Shown one piece after another: positions 52,912 to 60,931 of a DNA stretch of 64,000 nucleotides. Every line of letters begins with the position of its first letter. Positions within the stretch are counted from its first letter, which is position 1. Source of the stretch: Xenophilus sp003671765 (GTDB lineage Bacteria; Pseudomonadota; Gammaproteobacteria; Burkholderiales; Burkholderiaceae_C); assembly GCA_051414805.1 (NCBI GenBank), contig CP166702.1, positions 5,394,001-5,458,000 of the forward strand, given 5' to 3'. Position numbers and translations under genes: made by a program. The notes beneath the pieces were generated by a model that saw only the letters and a list, made by a program, of their open reading frames with translations, was not told the DNA's origin and did not search any database.

Positions 52912-53111
52912 TCGGCGGGCTCCGGCGGCACGGGCACGAAGCTCACCGCGCTCTCGTGGTGCGGCTCGAGCGGCACCGCCTCGACCAGGGCCGCGAAGCC
53001 GGCCGCCAAACCGAAGTAGCGCAGCACGCCGGGGCGGTGGTCACTGCGCAGCGGCAGGCCCAGCGCGGCGGCGGTGGCGTCCACGTACTTCTCGGCCTCT
53101 TGCGGAGTCAT
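52908..53111 (-). CDS. atzG: AtzG-like small amidohydrolase subunit (DUF4089)
   Basis: A 67-residue protein with the DUF4089 pattern (TPQEAEKYVDATAAALGLPL and RPGVLRYFGLAAGFAALVEA). AtzG is the GatC-like helix belt required by AtzE. The start ATG overlaps the stop of the ABC ATPase gene by four bases, and its stop overlaps the atzE start by four bases. Size and position are strong evidence. Confidence 0.85.
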   Translation of the reverse strand: MTPQEAEKYVDATAAALGLPLRSDHRPGVLRYFGLAAGFAALVEAVPLEPHHESAVSFVPVPPEPAE

Positions 53112-53941
53112 CGCCGCACCTCGCGCTGGAAGATCTCCAGGCTCAGCTTCTTCATCGCGACGAAGCTGGGCGAGCTGAGCGTCTCCAGGGTGCGCGGCCG
53201 CGCGTCGCCGTAGCGCAGGATCTCGGCCACCTTGGTCGGCCGCTTGGTCAGCAGCAGCACCTGGTCGGCCAGGTACACCGCCTCCTCGAGGTCGTGCGAG
53301 ACCAGCAGCATGGTGGTGCCGGTCTGCATGAAGACCTCCTGCAGCTTCTCGCGGATGAAGAGCGTCATCTCGAAGTCGAGCGCCGAGAAGGGCTCGTCGA
53401 GGAACAGCACCTCGGGGTTGGGCGCGAGCGCCCGCATGATCGAGGCCGTCTGCTGCTGGCCGCCCGAGAGCTCGTAGGGATAACGGTTGAGGTCGAACTT
53501 GACGTCGAAGCTGGCCACCAGCTCGGCCATGCGGCGGTCCACCTCGGCCTTGCTGCGGCCTTCGAGCTTGAGCGGGTAGGCGATGTTGTCGATGGTGCGC
53601 ATCCACGGGAACATCGCTTCGCGGTAGTTCTGGAACACGTAGCCGATCTTGGTGTCCTTCAGGCTCTTGCCGTCGAACAGGATCTCGCCGCGGTCGATCG
53701 GGATCAGCCCCGCGATCATGTTGATCAGCGTCGACTTGCCGCAGCCGTTGGGGCCGAAGACCGAGACGATCGCGTGCTTGGGGATGTCGAGGTCGAAGTT
53801 CTCGTACAGCGGCCAGCCGGCGAAGTACTTGGTCAGTCCGCGGATCGTGATGTGCGTGCCGGCGGGGCCGGGCGCGAACTTCGGCTTGGGAACGTCCGCG
53901 TAGACCGGACCGTTCAACACGATGTCTGCAGCCATTTTCAT
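53108..53941 (-). CDS. ABC transporter ATPase, SsuB/TauB-like
   Basis: A 277-residue ATPase of the nitrate/sulfonate/taurine type. Walker A GPNGCGKS is preceded by IVSVFGPNG near residue 64, the Q-loop by GYVFQNYREAMFPWM, the signature is ELSGGQQQTASIMRAL, and Walker B is EVLFLDEPFSALD. The start at 53941 (MKMAAD) overlaps the permease stop by four bases; Met at 53935 is the alternative. Such transporters carry small nitrogen- or sulfur-containing organics. It lies between its permease and atzG. Confidence 0.91.
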   Translation of the reverse strand: MKMAADIVLNGPVYADVPKPKFAPGPAGTHITIRGLTKYFAGWPLYENFDLDIPKHAIVSVFGPNGCGKSTLINMIAGLIPIDRGEILFDGKSLKDTKIGYVFQNYREAMFPWMRTIDNIAYPLKLEGRSKAEVDRRMAELVASFDVKFDLNRYPYELSGGQQQTASIMRALAPNPEVLFLDEPFSALDFEMTLFIREKLQEVFMQTGTTMLLVSHDLEEAVYLADQVLLLTKRPTKVAEILRYGDARPRTLETLSSPSFVAMKKLSLEIFQREVRR

Positions 53942-54765
53942 CTTCCGCTCCAGTGGACGATCTTGCGTTCCGCGACGAGGAACAGGATGTTCAGCGCGTA
54001 ACCCAGCGCACCCGCCGCGAGGATCGAGGCGTACATGCTCTTGACGTTGAGCACCTGCTGCGAATTGATGATGCGGTTGCCCAGGCCCGAGTCGGCGCCG
54101 ATGAACATCTCGGCCACGATCACGATCACCAGCGCCATCGACACGGCCGAACGTAGGCCGACGAAGCTGGGCTGCAGGCTTTCCCACACCAGCACGTCGC
54201 GAAAGGTCTGCCAGCGCGTGGCGCCCATCACCTTGGCCGCCATCACGCGCTGCTTGCGCGCGTTGATCACCCCGTAGGCACTGTTGAACACCACGATCAG
54301 CAGCGCGCCGAAGGCCGCGATGGCGACCTTGTTCACGTCCGAGGTGCCGAAGATCATGAGGAACAGCGGGATCAGCGCCGAGCTGGGCGTGGAGCGGAAG
54401 AAGTCGATCAGGAACTCCACGCTGCGGTACGCCTTCTCGTTGCTGCCCAGCAGCACGCCCAGCGGCACGCCGACGATCGCGGCGATCAGGAAGGCCTGCA
54501 GCGTGCGCCACACCGTCACCAGGAAGTCCGACAGCAGCGGCCCGCCGGCCAGGCCGGTGATGAGCGTGCTCACCGTGTCGGCCGGTGCCGGCAGCAGGAT
54601 GGGCTTGATGAAGCCCAGCCGCACGACCAGGTCCCAGACGATGAAGAGTGCCACCGGCCCGATGGCCGGCAGCAGGCGCTGAAGGAGCGGGGTCTTCGGT
54701 GCGGCGCTCCCCGTGGCGGCCGGGGGCGTCCAGGGCGTGGCGGTGGTGGTGCTCGCGTCGGCCAT
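53938..54765 (-). CDS. ABC transporter permease, SsuC/TauC-like
   Basis: A 275-residue permease with six hydrophobic segments and the EAA loop AAKVMGATRWQTFRDVLVWE. The N-terminal 25 residues are Ala/Thr/Pro-rich. It begins 3 bases after the receptor stop and ends with a four-base overlap into the ATPase. It is the only permease of this system, so it works as a homodimer, as in SsuABC. Confidence 0.91.
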   Translation of the reverse strand: MADASTTTATPWTPPAATGSAAPKTPLLQRLLPAIGPVALFIVWDLVVRLGFIKPILLPAPADTVSTLITGLAGGPLLSDFLVTVWRTLQAFLIAAIVGVPLGVLLGSNEKAYRSVEFLIDFFRSTPSSALIPLFLMIFGTSDVNKVAIAAFGALLIVVFNSAYGVINARKQRVMAAKVMGATRWQTFRDVLVWESLQPSFVGLRSAVSMALVIVIVAEMFIGADSGLGNRIINSQQVLNVKSMYASILAAGALGYALNILFLVAERKIVHWSGR

Positions 54766-54768
54766 GGC

Positions 54769-55755
54769 TCAGCCCTTGTACAGAAGGCCGTCCACCGTCA
54801 CCTTCTTCTCGAAGATGCCCTTCTCGGTGAACAGGTCGTAGAACTTCTGGAAGTAGGCCGCGTCGCTGGCCTTGAACTCGTTGTAGAGCATGTACGAGGC
54901 CAGCGGCACCTCGTTGGTGAGCGCGCCCTCGATGGCGGTGTAGCCCTTCATGTACTGACGTGCCTCGGCCGGCTGCGTGCGCACGAACTCCACGCCCTTG
55001 GCGTAGGCGGCGATGTACTTCTTCGCGAGCTCCGGGTTCTTCTTGATGAAGTCGGTCGTGAGGCTGGCCGCGCCGCCGTGCCAGGGCGCCATCGGGTCGC
55101 CCAGGATGTAGTGCGCCACCACGCCGGCCTCCAGCACGCGGGTGGTGCCGTTGAGGCGGCCCACGGTGCCCGTCGGTTCCAGCGTGTACACGGCATCGAC
55201 CTGGCCGGCCGCCAGCGCCGCCACGTGCTGGCCGATGGGCAGCTCGGTCACGGCGATGGTGCCGGCACCGGCACGCTCCAGCATGGTCTTGGCCAGCGTC
55301 ACGTTCTGGATGCCGGGGCCGGAGGCGACCTTCTTGCCCTTGAGCTCGGCCACGCTCTTGATCGGGCTGTCCTTGGGCACCAGGAACTCCTCCAGCACGA
55401 ACTTCGCGTTGCTCGGGTTGGTGCAGAAGATCTTGAACAGGCCGGGCTGCGCGATCTCGCCGATGGCCAGGTTGGCCGAGCCGGTGCCGTTGGCGCTGCC
55501 GTCGCCGCGGCCGGAGAGCATCGCCTCCATGACCTGCTGAGCACCCGCGAACTTCAGCGGCTCGACGTCCAGGCCCGCCTCCTTGAAGAAGCCCTTCTCG
55601 ACCGCGGCGAAGAAGGGCAGTCCGGCGGCCACGGGCCAGTAGCCGATGCGGATCTTGGTCGCCTGCGCGCGCACGATGGCGGGCGCGGCGAGCACGGCCA
55701 GCGCGGCGCTGCCGGTCTGCAGCAGTTGCCGGCGCGAAGGACGGGAAAGGGACAT
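54769..55755 (-). CDS. ABC transporter substrate-binding protein, NMT1/SsuA-like
   Basis: A 328-residue periplasmic receptor. The leader MSLSRPSRRQLLQTGSAA is Tat-like, ending near IVRAQ. Mature protein starts TKIRIGYWPVAAGLPFFAAV, as in NMT1/SsuA/TauA receptors, with LNGTTRVLEAGVVAHYILGD later. The gene lies between atzF and its permease; a 48-base gap from atzF keeps it in the first operon. The ligand is likely biuret, triuret or a related ureide, by context only. Confidence 0.9.
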   Translation of the reverse strand: MSLSRPSRRQLLQTGSAALAVLAAPAIVRAQATKIRIGYWPVAAGLPFFAAVEKGFFKEAGLDVEPLKFAGAQQVMEAMLSGRGDGSANGTGSANLAIGEIAQPGLFKIFCTNPSNAKFVLEEFLVPKDSPIKSVAELKGKKVASGPGIQNVTLAKTMLERAGAGTIAVTELPIGQHVAALAAGQVDAVYTLEPTGTVGRLNGTTRVLEAGVVAHYILGDPMAPWHGGAASLTTDFIKKNPELAKKYIAAYAKGVEFVRTQPAEARQYMKGYTAIEGALTNEVPLASYMLYNEFKASDAAYFQKFYDLFTEKGIFEKKVTVDGLLYKG

Positions 55756-55803
55756 GGCAAGGACTCCTGTACGTCTGCGTTTGGAAAAGAAGAAGGCGGT
55801 GCC

Positions 55804-57546
55804 TCAGCCGGCAGTCCGGCTGCGCATGTAGGCGCGCCAGCCGCCGTGGTGGGTGATGTCCTGTGCGCCCGCGAGGGCCTGCGCTTCGCAGAGGAAGCCC
55901 TGCACCGTCGAGCCGTCGGCCAGCGTCAGCGTCCCGATGCCCAGCGGCGCCGGGATGAGCGCGACGAAGCTGCCGTAGTGCGCGGCGGGCAGCTCCCACA
56001 CCTCCAGCGCAATGGCGGCGCCCTCGCCCGCCGCGGCGCGGATCAGGCCGGGCTTGGGCGGCGTCGTGCCGGGCAGCGCGAAGAGGCGGTAGTCGGGCGC
56101 GGTGTGCGTGGCCTGCAGCAGGCGGCCGCCGCGCTCCTGCAGCTGCACGTTCAGCGGCATGCCCGACAGGTGCGCGCCGACCACGGCCACGCGCACCGTC
56201 GGCCCCTGGACCGGCGGCTGCGGCAGCGCCTGCGCCGGCGGCAGCGGCTGGCCGGTGGCGCCCAGCGGCAGCCCGCTGGCCTGGTGGTAGCGCTGGCCCA
56301 ATGCGGCGAGCGCGAAGTCGCTGCCGGCCGGGCCGATGAAGGTCACGCCGAAGGGCAGCCCGTCGGGACGCAGGCTGGACGGCACCGAGATCGCGGCGTA
56401 GTCCAGCAGGTTGACGAAGTTGGTGTACACGCCCATGCGGCTGTTGCGCGCCACCGGGTCGGCCTGCATGTCGGCGATGGTGCAGTGCGTGGGCGCCGTG
56501 GGCACCATCAGCACGTCGATGCCGTCCCACATGCCGGCCGCCTGCTGGCCCAGCGCGCGCAGGCGCGTCAGCGCAGCGACATGATCGGCGGCGCCGTAGC
56601 CGGTGCCCTGGGCGAGGATGCCGCGCACCGGCTCCATCACCGCCTCCGGATGCGCGTCGAAGAAGGGGCGCACGGCGGCGTAGCGCTCGGCCACCAGCGC
56701 ACTGTCGTAGAGCAGCGCCGCGGCCTCGGCCAGCGGCGCGTAGTCGATCTCCACCGGCGTGCCGCCCAGCGCCTGCAACTGCTCGATGGCCGCGTCCCAC
56801 GCCGCCTCGGCCTGCGCGTCGCCGAAGAAGGCGCGCAGCGAAGGCACGCCGAAGCGAAAGCGCGCGGGCCAGTGCGCCGGTGCCAGTGCAAGCGTGCGCG
56901 AATAGGGGTCGCCCGCATCGGGCCCCAGGGCTGCGGCCAGCACCTGCGCGGCCAGCTCGACCGTGCGCGCGAAGATGGACACGCAGTCCACGCTCTGCGC
57001 CGCCGGCACCACGCCGCGCGCGCTCAGCAGGCCGCGCGTCGGCTTGATGCCGACGATGTTGTTCAGCCCCGCCGGCACGCGGCCCGAACCGGCCGTGTCG
57101 GTGCCCAGGGCGAAGTCGACCTCGCCGGTCGCGACGACGTAGGCCGAGCCGGAGCTGGACCCGCCCGACACGTAACGCGCGTCGAAGCTGTTGGGCACGG
57201 CGCCGTAGGGCGAGCGCGTGCCGTTCAGGCCGCAGGCGAACTGGTCGAGGTTGGTCTTGCCGGCGACCGACGCACCGGCGTCCAGCAGTCGCTGCACCAC
57301 CGTGGCGTGGGTCGGCGCCAGGTAGGCGAAGGCCGGACACGCCGCCGTGGTCGGCAGGCCGGCGACGTCGATGTTGTCCTTGACGCCGAAGCGCAGGCCG
57401 GCGAGCGGACCCGAGGCTGCGCCGGCGATGGGAGCGGCCGGGCGGCTGATCCACGCCGCCTCGGGGCGACCGTCGCGCGAGACATCGGGAACAGGGACCG
57501 ACGCAGGCATCGGCTTCGCGGCGGGGAGAGGGAGTTCGTGCACCAT
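55804..57546 (-). CDS. atzF: Allophanate hydrolase
   Basis: A 580-residue two-domain enzyme that hydrolyses allophanate to ammonia and carbon dioxide, the end step of biuret, triuret and cyanurate breakdown. The amidase domain has Lys56 (RFGVKDNIDVAG), Ser130/131 (VSGGSSSGSAYV) and Ser154 (GTDTAGSGRVPAG), and the C-terminal AtzF-type domain covers about 455-580 (RVAVVGAHLSGMPLNVQL). From memory, characterised AtzF is near 600 residues with the catalytic Ser near 189, so this N-terminus is roughly 35 residues short. It is the first gene of the island, behind a sigma-54 promoter whose predicted start lies only about 23 bases before this ATG. Confidence 0.9.
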   Translation of the reverse strand: MVHELPLPAAKPMPASVPVPDVSRDGRPEAAWISRPAAPIAGAASGPLAGLRFGVKDNIDVAGLPTTAACPAFAYLAPTHATVVQRLLDAGASVAGKTNLDQFACGLNGTRSPYGAVPNSFDARYVSGGSSSGSAYVVATGEVDFALGTDTAGSGRVPAGLNNIVGIKPTRGLLSARGVVPAAQSVDCVSIFARTVELAAQVLAAALGPDAGDPYSRTLALAPAHWPARFRFGVPSLRAFFGDAQAEAAWDAAIEQLQALGGTPVEIDYAPLAEAAALLYDSALVAERYAAVRPFFDAHPEAVMEPVRGILAQGTGYGAADHVAALTRLRALGQQAAGMWDGIDVLMVPTAPTHCTIADMQADPVARNSRMGVYTNFVNLLDYAAISVPSSLRPDGLPFGVTFIGPAGSDFALAALGQRYHQASGLPLGATGQPLPPAQALPQPPVQGPTVRVAVVGAHLSGMPLNVQLQERGGRLLQATHTAPDYRLFALPGTTPPKPGLIRAAAGEGAAIALEVWELPAAHYGSFVALIPAPLGIGTLTLADGSTVQGFLCEAQALAGAQDITHHGGWRAYMRSRTAG

Positions 57547-57561
57547 ATCAATGCATCCAGA

Positions 57562-57573
57562 CTTGGATACAAG
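57562..57573 (-). promoter_or_regulatory. GntR/FCD-like operator, copy 2
   Basis: CTTGTATCCAAG on the minus strand, identical to the site at 51026-51037. It covers the predicted sigma-54 transcription start (57569) before atzF. Confidence 0.65.
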
Positions 57574-57579
57574 ATGCGA

Positions 57580-57595
57580 TGCAAGCGGCGTGCCA
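57580..57595 (-). promoter_or_regulatory. Sigma-54 promoter before atzF
   Basis: TGGCACG-CCGC-TTGCA on the minus strand is a full match to the sigma-54 consensus TGGCACG-N4-TTGCW. It predicts a start at about 57569. RpoN dependence is fitting for nitrogen scavenging. A TGGTGCC half-site lies upstream near 57677-57683, but no complete NtrC dyad was found. Confidence 0.8.
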
Positions 57596-57723
57596 TGCCC
57601 GGCCGCTGCGCGTGGCCGGCTCTTCCCTGCCGAACCGTTGCGCCCCGCCCCGCCCCGGCACCCGGCGGATCGGTGATGGTGCCGATGCCCTGGCGTCTCG
57701 CCCGCAGGGCGCGGCGCAGGCGA

Positions 57724-58713
57724 TCAGTCCAGCTTCACGCCTGCAGCCCGGACCACCTTGCCCCACATCGCGCGGTCGGCCTGGATGAAGGCGGTGAACT
57801 CGGCCGGCGTGTTGCAGCGCAGTTCGCCGCCGTAGTCGCGCCACTTCTTCGCCAGCTCGGGCGACTGGCAGACCTTGGCCATGGCGCCGCTGAGCTTCTC
57901 CAGGATGGCCGGCGCGGTGCCGGCCGGTGCCAGCAGGCCCTGCCAGGCGATGGGCGTGTAGTCGGGCAGCCCCTGCTCGGCGAAGGTGGGCACGCTGGGG
58001 AAGCTCGGGTGCCGCTCGCGCCCGGTGATGCCCAGCAGCTTGAGCTTGCCGGCCTGCACGTTGCTGGCCGCCGCGGGCAGCCCGTCGAACATGAGCTGGA
58101 TCTGGCCGGCCAGCAGGTCGGCGTAGGGACTGTTGCTGTTGTAGGGCACCAGGTTCGACTTCACGCCCGCCACGCTGTTGAACCACACGGCCGACAGGTG
58201 CGAGTAGCTGCCGATGCCCGCCGTGGCCACCGTGACCGAATCGGGCTTCGCCTTGAGCTGGGCGACCAGTTCGCGCGCGTCCCTGGCCGCCACCGAGGGC
58301 GTGGCGATGAGGCCGGTGTTGAGCACGCCCAGCAGGCTGATCGGCGCGAAGTCGCGCTCGGCGTTGAAGGGCAGCTTGCCGTAGAGGTGCGGCACGACCG
58401 ACAGCGAGCTGGTGGTGCCGATGTAGAGCGAGTAGCCGTCGTTGGGCGCCTTGGCCGCCACCTCGGTGCCGATGATGTTCGAGGCGCCGGGCCGGTTCTC
58501 CACGTAGAAGGACTGGCCCAGGATCTTCGTCAGCTCCGCCGCCAGCTCGCGGGCGTTGGCGTCGGGGCCGCTGCCCGCGGGGAAGGGGGCAACGATGCGC
58601 ACCGGCTTGGTGGGGTAATCGGGCTGCGCGCCCGCAGCGGTGGGCGCCAGGGCCAGGGCCGCCGCGAGCGGCAGGGCGGCCGCGCCGGCGGCGAGCCTCT
58701 TGAGGGTATTCAT
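57724..58713 (-). CDS. Bug-family (tripartite tricarboxylate) solute-binding receptor
   Basis: A 329-residue periplasmic receptor. The signal peptide MNTLKRLAAGAAALPLAAAL ends near AGAQ, and the mature protein begins PDYPTKPVRIVAPFPAGSGP, typical of Bug. ENRPGASNIIGTEVAAKAPN follows. ATG at 58713 is supported by a near-consensus sigma-70 promoter at 58757-58784. It is divergent from the VOC/MhpA-like aromatic genes with 144 bases between, suggesting a role in sensing or binding the same aromatic acid. No TctAB is present. Confidence 0.92.
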   Translation of the reverse strand: MNTLKRLAAGAAALPLAAALALAPTAAGAQPDYPTKPVRIVAPFPAGSGPDANARELAAELTKILGQSFYVENRPGASNIIGTEVAAKAPNDGYSLYIGTTSSLSVVPHLYGKLPFNAERDFAPISLLGVLNTGLIATPSVAARDARELVAQLKAKPDSVTVATAGIGSYSHLSAVWFNSVAGVKSNLVPYNSNSPYADLLAGQIQLMFDGLPAAASNVQAGKLKLLGITGRERHPSFPSVPTFAEQGLPDYTPIAWQGLLAPAGTAPAILEKLSGAMAKVCQSPELAKKWRDYGGELRCNTPAEFTAFIQADRAMWGKVVRAAGVKLD

Positions 58714-58756
58714 GAATGTCTCCGTTTGCGAACGCGTGCCGATTGCACGGGGTCGA

Positions 58757-58784
58757 ATCATACGAATACATTGTTTATTGTCAA
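58757..58784 (-). promoter_or_regulatory. Sigma-70 promoter for the Bug receptor
   Basis: On the minus strand TTGACA (58784-58779), a 16-base A/T-rich spacer and TATGAT (58762-58757). Predicted start is near 58750, about 37 bases before the ATG. It is the best sigma-70 match I found in the window. Confidence 0.75.
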
Positions 58785-58857
58785 AATACGATTATGGCGA
58801 TAAGATTTGCCCCGATCGAACAATGCGCGAGGCAGCCGTTCTCGCCTGGAGACAAAG

Positions 58858-59415
58858 TTGAAGCCCCTCCAACCCTTGCAACTGCAGTTCAGCCACATCG
58901 GGCTGTACGTCACCGACCTCGCCCGCATGGCCGGCTTCTACAAAGAGGCGCTGCGCTTCACCCAGACCGACGCGGGCGACCTGGGCCCGGTGCAACTGGT
59001 CTTCCTGAGCCGCGACCCGAACGAGCACCACCAGCTGGTGCTGGCCACCGGCCGGCCGGCGGACATGGCCTTCAACGTGGTCAACCAGCTGTCCTTCCGC
59101 GTGCCCGACCTCGCGACCCTGCGCGCGTTTCACGACCGACTGCTGGCCGAGGGCGCGAGCGAGATGCTTCCGGTGACGCACGGCAACGCCGTCTCCGTCT
59201 ACTGCCGCGATCCGGAGGGCAACCGGCTTGAGCTCTTCATGGACACGCCCTGGTACTGCGACCAGCCGCTGCGCGAGCCCATCGACCTTGCGCAGTCCGA
59301 CGAGGCCATCCTGGCGCAGGCCGAGGCCATCGCGAAGCGCTTCCCCAAGTTCATGAGCCGCGCCCAGTGGCAGGCCGAGGTCGCCCGCCGCATGCAGGAA
59401 GACCAGCGTGTCTGA
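58858..59415 (+). CDS. VOC family (extradiol-dioxygenase-like) protein
   Basis: A 185-residue single-module VOC protein. The first beta strand is QFSHIGLYVTDLARMAGFYK (His ligand), then DPNEHHQLVLATG (second His) and DPEGNRLELFMDTPWY (Glu), the classic 2-His-1-Glu set. TTG at 58858 with GGAGA five bases upstream is preferred; an in-frame ATG at 58807 lacks a ribosome-binding site. It overlaps the next gene by 8 bases, so it acts with the flavin hydroxylase. It could be a ring-cleaving dioxygenase or a lyase/isomerase; the small size favours a single-domain type I extradiol-like enzyme. Confidence 0.85.
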   Translation: MKPLQPLQLQFSHIGLYVTDLARMAGFYKEALRFTQTDAGDLGPVQLVFLSRDPNEHHQLVLATGRPADMAFNVVNQLSFRVPDLATLRAFHDRLLAEGASEMLPVTHGNAVSVYCRDPEGNRLELFMDTPWYCDQPLREPIDLAQSDEAILAQAEAIAKRFPKFMSRAQWQAEVARRMQEDQRV

Positions 59416-60907
59416 CCGGTCGCACGTCTACGACGTGGCCATCGTGGGCCTGGGCCCCACCGGCGCCACGCTGGCCAACCTGCTGGGCGCCGCCGGGCAC
59501 TCGGTGCTGGTGGTCGAGAAGGAAGCTGGGGTCTTCCCGCTGCCCCGGGCCATCCACTACGACGGCGAGGTGCTGCGCATCTTCCAGGCCGCGGGCCTGC
59601 GCGAGCAGGTGCTGGCCATCTCGCGGCCCGGCACGCAGGGCATGCATTTCGTCAATGCCGCCGGCCAGACGCTGCTGATCCGCGGCGGCACCGCCGCGCT
59701 CGGGCCGCACGGTTGCGCCAACAACTACTACTTCCACCAGCCCGAGCTGGAGGCCGTGCTGCGCGAGGGCCTGGCGCGCTTTTCGAACGTGGACGTGCGG
59801 CTCGAGACCGCCGTGTCGGCCGCCCGGCAGGATGCCGAGGGCGCCACCCTGTCCTGTGAGTGCACCGCCAACGGCACGCGCTTCCAGGCCCGTTCCCGCT
59901 GGGTGGTGGGCTGCGACGGTGCCCGCTCGCCCGTGCGCCAGCACATGGGCAGCCCGATGGTGGACCTGGGCCTGCGCCAGCCCTGGCTGGTGTTCGACGT
60001 GGTGCTGACCGAGCCGGTGGACCTGCCGCCGCACACCGTGCAGCACTGCGACCCGCGCCGGCCCATGACCTACTGCAACGTGGTGGGCAACCGCCGCCGC
60101 TGGGAGATCATGGTGCTGCCCGGCGACGACCGCGAAGCGCTGGTGCGGCCCGAGACCCTGTGGAAGCTGGTCGCGCCCTGGGTGCGGCCCGACCAGGCCC
60201 GGCTGGAACGCGCCGCCATCTACACCTTCCATTCGGTGATCGCCGAGGGCTGGCGACAGCGCCGGCTGCTGCTGGCCGGCGATGCCTGCCACCAGACGCC
60301 GCCCTTCCTGGGCCAGGGCATGTGCGCGGGCATCCGCGATGCGTCCAACCTGGCCTGGAAGCTGGACGCCGTGCTCGCCGGCCGCGCGCCCGAGGCGCTG
60401 CTCGACACCTACGAGTCCGAGCGCAAGCCCCACGTGCGCGCCCTGATCGAGCTGGCCGTGCGCCTGGGCGGCATCATCCAGACCACCGACGCGGCCGCCG
60501 CGGCAGAGCGCGACGCCCGCTTCGCAGGCGGTGCACCCGAGGTCTTCGAACTGCCGCCGCAGCTGCTGGGCGAAGGCGCCTTCGATGCCCGTCAGCAGGA
60601 CCTGGCGGGCCGGCCCTTTCCGCAGCCGCGGCTGGCCGACGGGCGCCTGCTGGACGAATTGCTGGGCCGCCGCAGCGCGGTGATCGGCCAGCGCGAGCTG
60701 CTGGCTGCCGCCGCGCCCGGCACCGCCGAGCGCTGGGCCCGCAGCCAGGCGCTGGTCATCGACGAGCCCGATGCGCCGCTGGCGGCGTGGCTGCGCAGCC
60801 ACCGAGCGGGCGCCGTGATACTACGGCCCGACCGCTACATCGTCGGCGTGGCGCGCACGGGTGCCGAGCTGGACCGCATCTCCCAGTACCTCCCGGTGGC
60901 GCCATGA
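59408..60907 (+). CDS. FAD-dependent phenol-type hydroxylase (MhpA-like)
   Basis: A 499-residue class A flavoprotein hydroxylase. It has VAIVGLGPTGATLANLLGAA near residue 12, the DG motif VVGCDGARSPVRQHMG near 170 and the GD motif LLLAGDACHQTPPFLGQGM near 290. The C-terminal thioredoxin-like tail is short. It is closest to 3-(3-hydroxyphenyl)propionate hydroxylase and resorcinol-type hydroxylases. GTG at 59408 overlaps the VOC gene by 8 bases. The next gene is an IclR regulator, followed by an FAH-family hydrolase, so this is probably a small aromatic catabolic operon. Confidence 0.88.
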   Translation: MSDRSHVYDVAIVGLGPTGATLANLLGAAGHSVLVVEKEAGVFPLPRAIHYDGEVLRIFQAAGLREQVLAISRPGTQGMHFVNAAGQTLLIRGGTAALGPHGCANNYYFHQPELEAVLREGLARFSNVDVRLETAVSAARQDAEGATLSCECTANGTRFQARSRWVVGCDGARSPVRQHMGSPMVDLGLRQPWLVFDVVLTEPVDLPPHTVQHCDPRRPMTYCNVVGNRRRWEIMVLPGDDREALVRPETLWKLVAPWVRPDQARLERAAIYTFHSVIAEGWRQRRLLLAGDACHQTPPFLGQGMCAGIRDASNLAWKLDAVLAGRAPEALLDTYESERKPHVRALIELAVRLGGIIQTTDAAAAAERDARFAGGAPEVFELPPQLLGEGAFDARQQDLAGRPFPQPRLADGRLLDELLGRRSAVIGQRELLAAAAPGTAERWARSQALVIDEPDAPLAAWLRSHRAGAVILRPDRYIVGVARTGAELDRISQYLPVAP

Positions 60908-60931
60908 CGACCCACACCCCGGGGAGCCGCC

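Noticed and set aside
57600..57723. NtrC enhancer sites upstream of the atzF sigma-54 promoter
   Set aside because: Only a TGGTGCC half-site was seen near 57677-57683; the full TGCACC-N5-GGTGCA dyad was not found by eye, so no enhancer is claimed.
55078..58803. A very long plus-strand open frame (over 1200 codons) opposite the SsuA-like receptor, atzF and the Bug gene
   Set aside because: It is antisense to three well-supported genes, has a low-complexity Arg/Gly/His composition and no domain look; long antisense frames are expected at this GC content.
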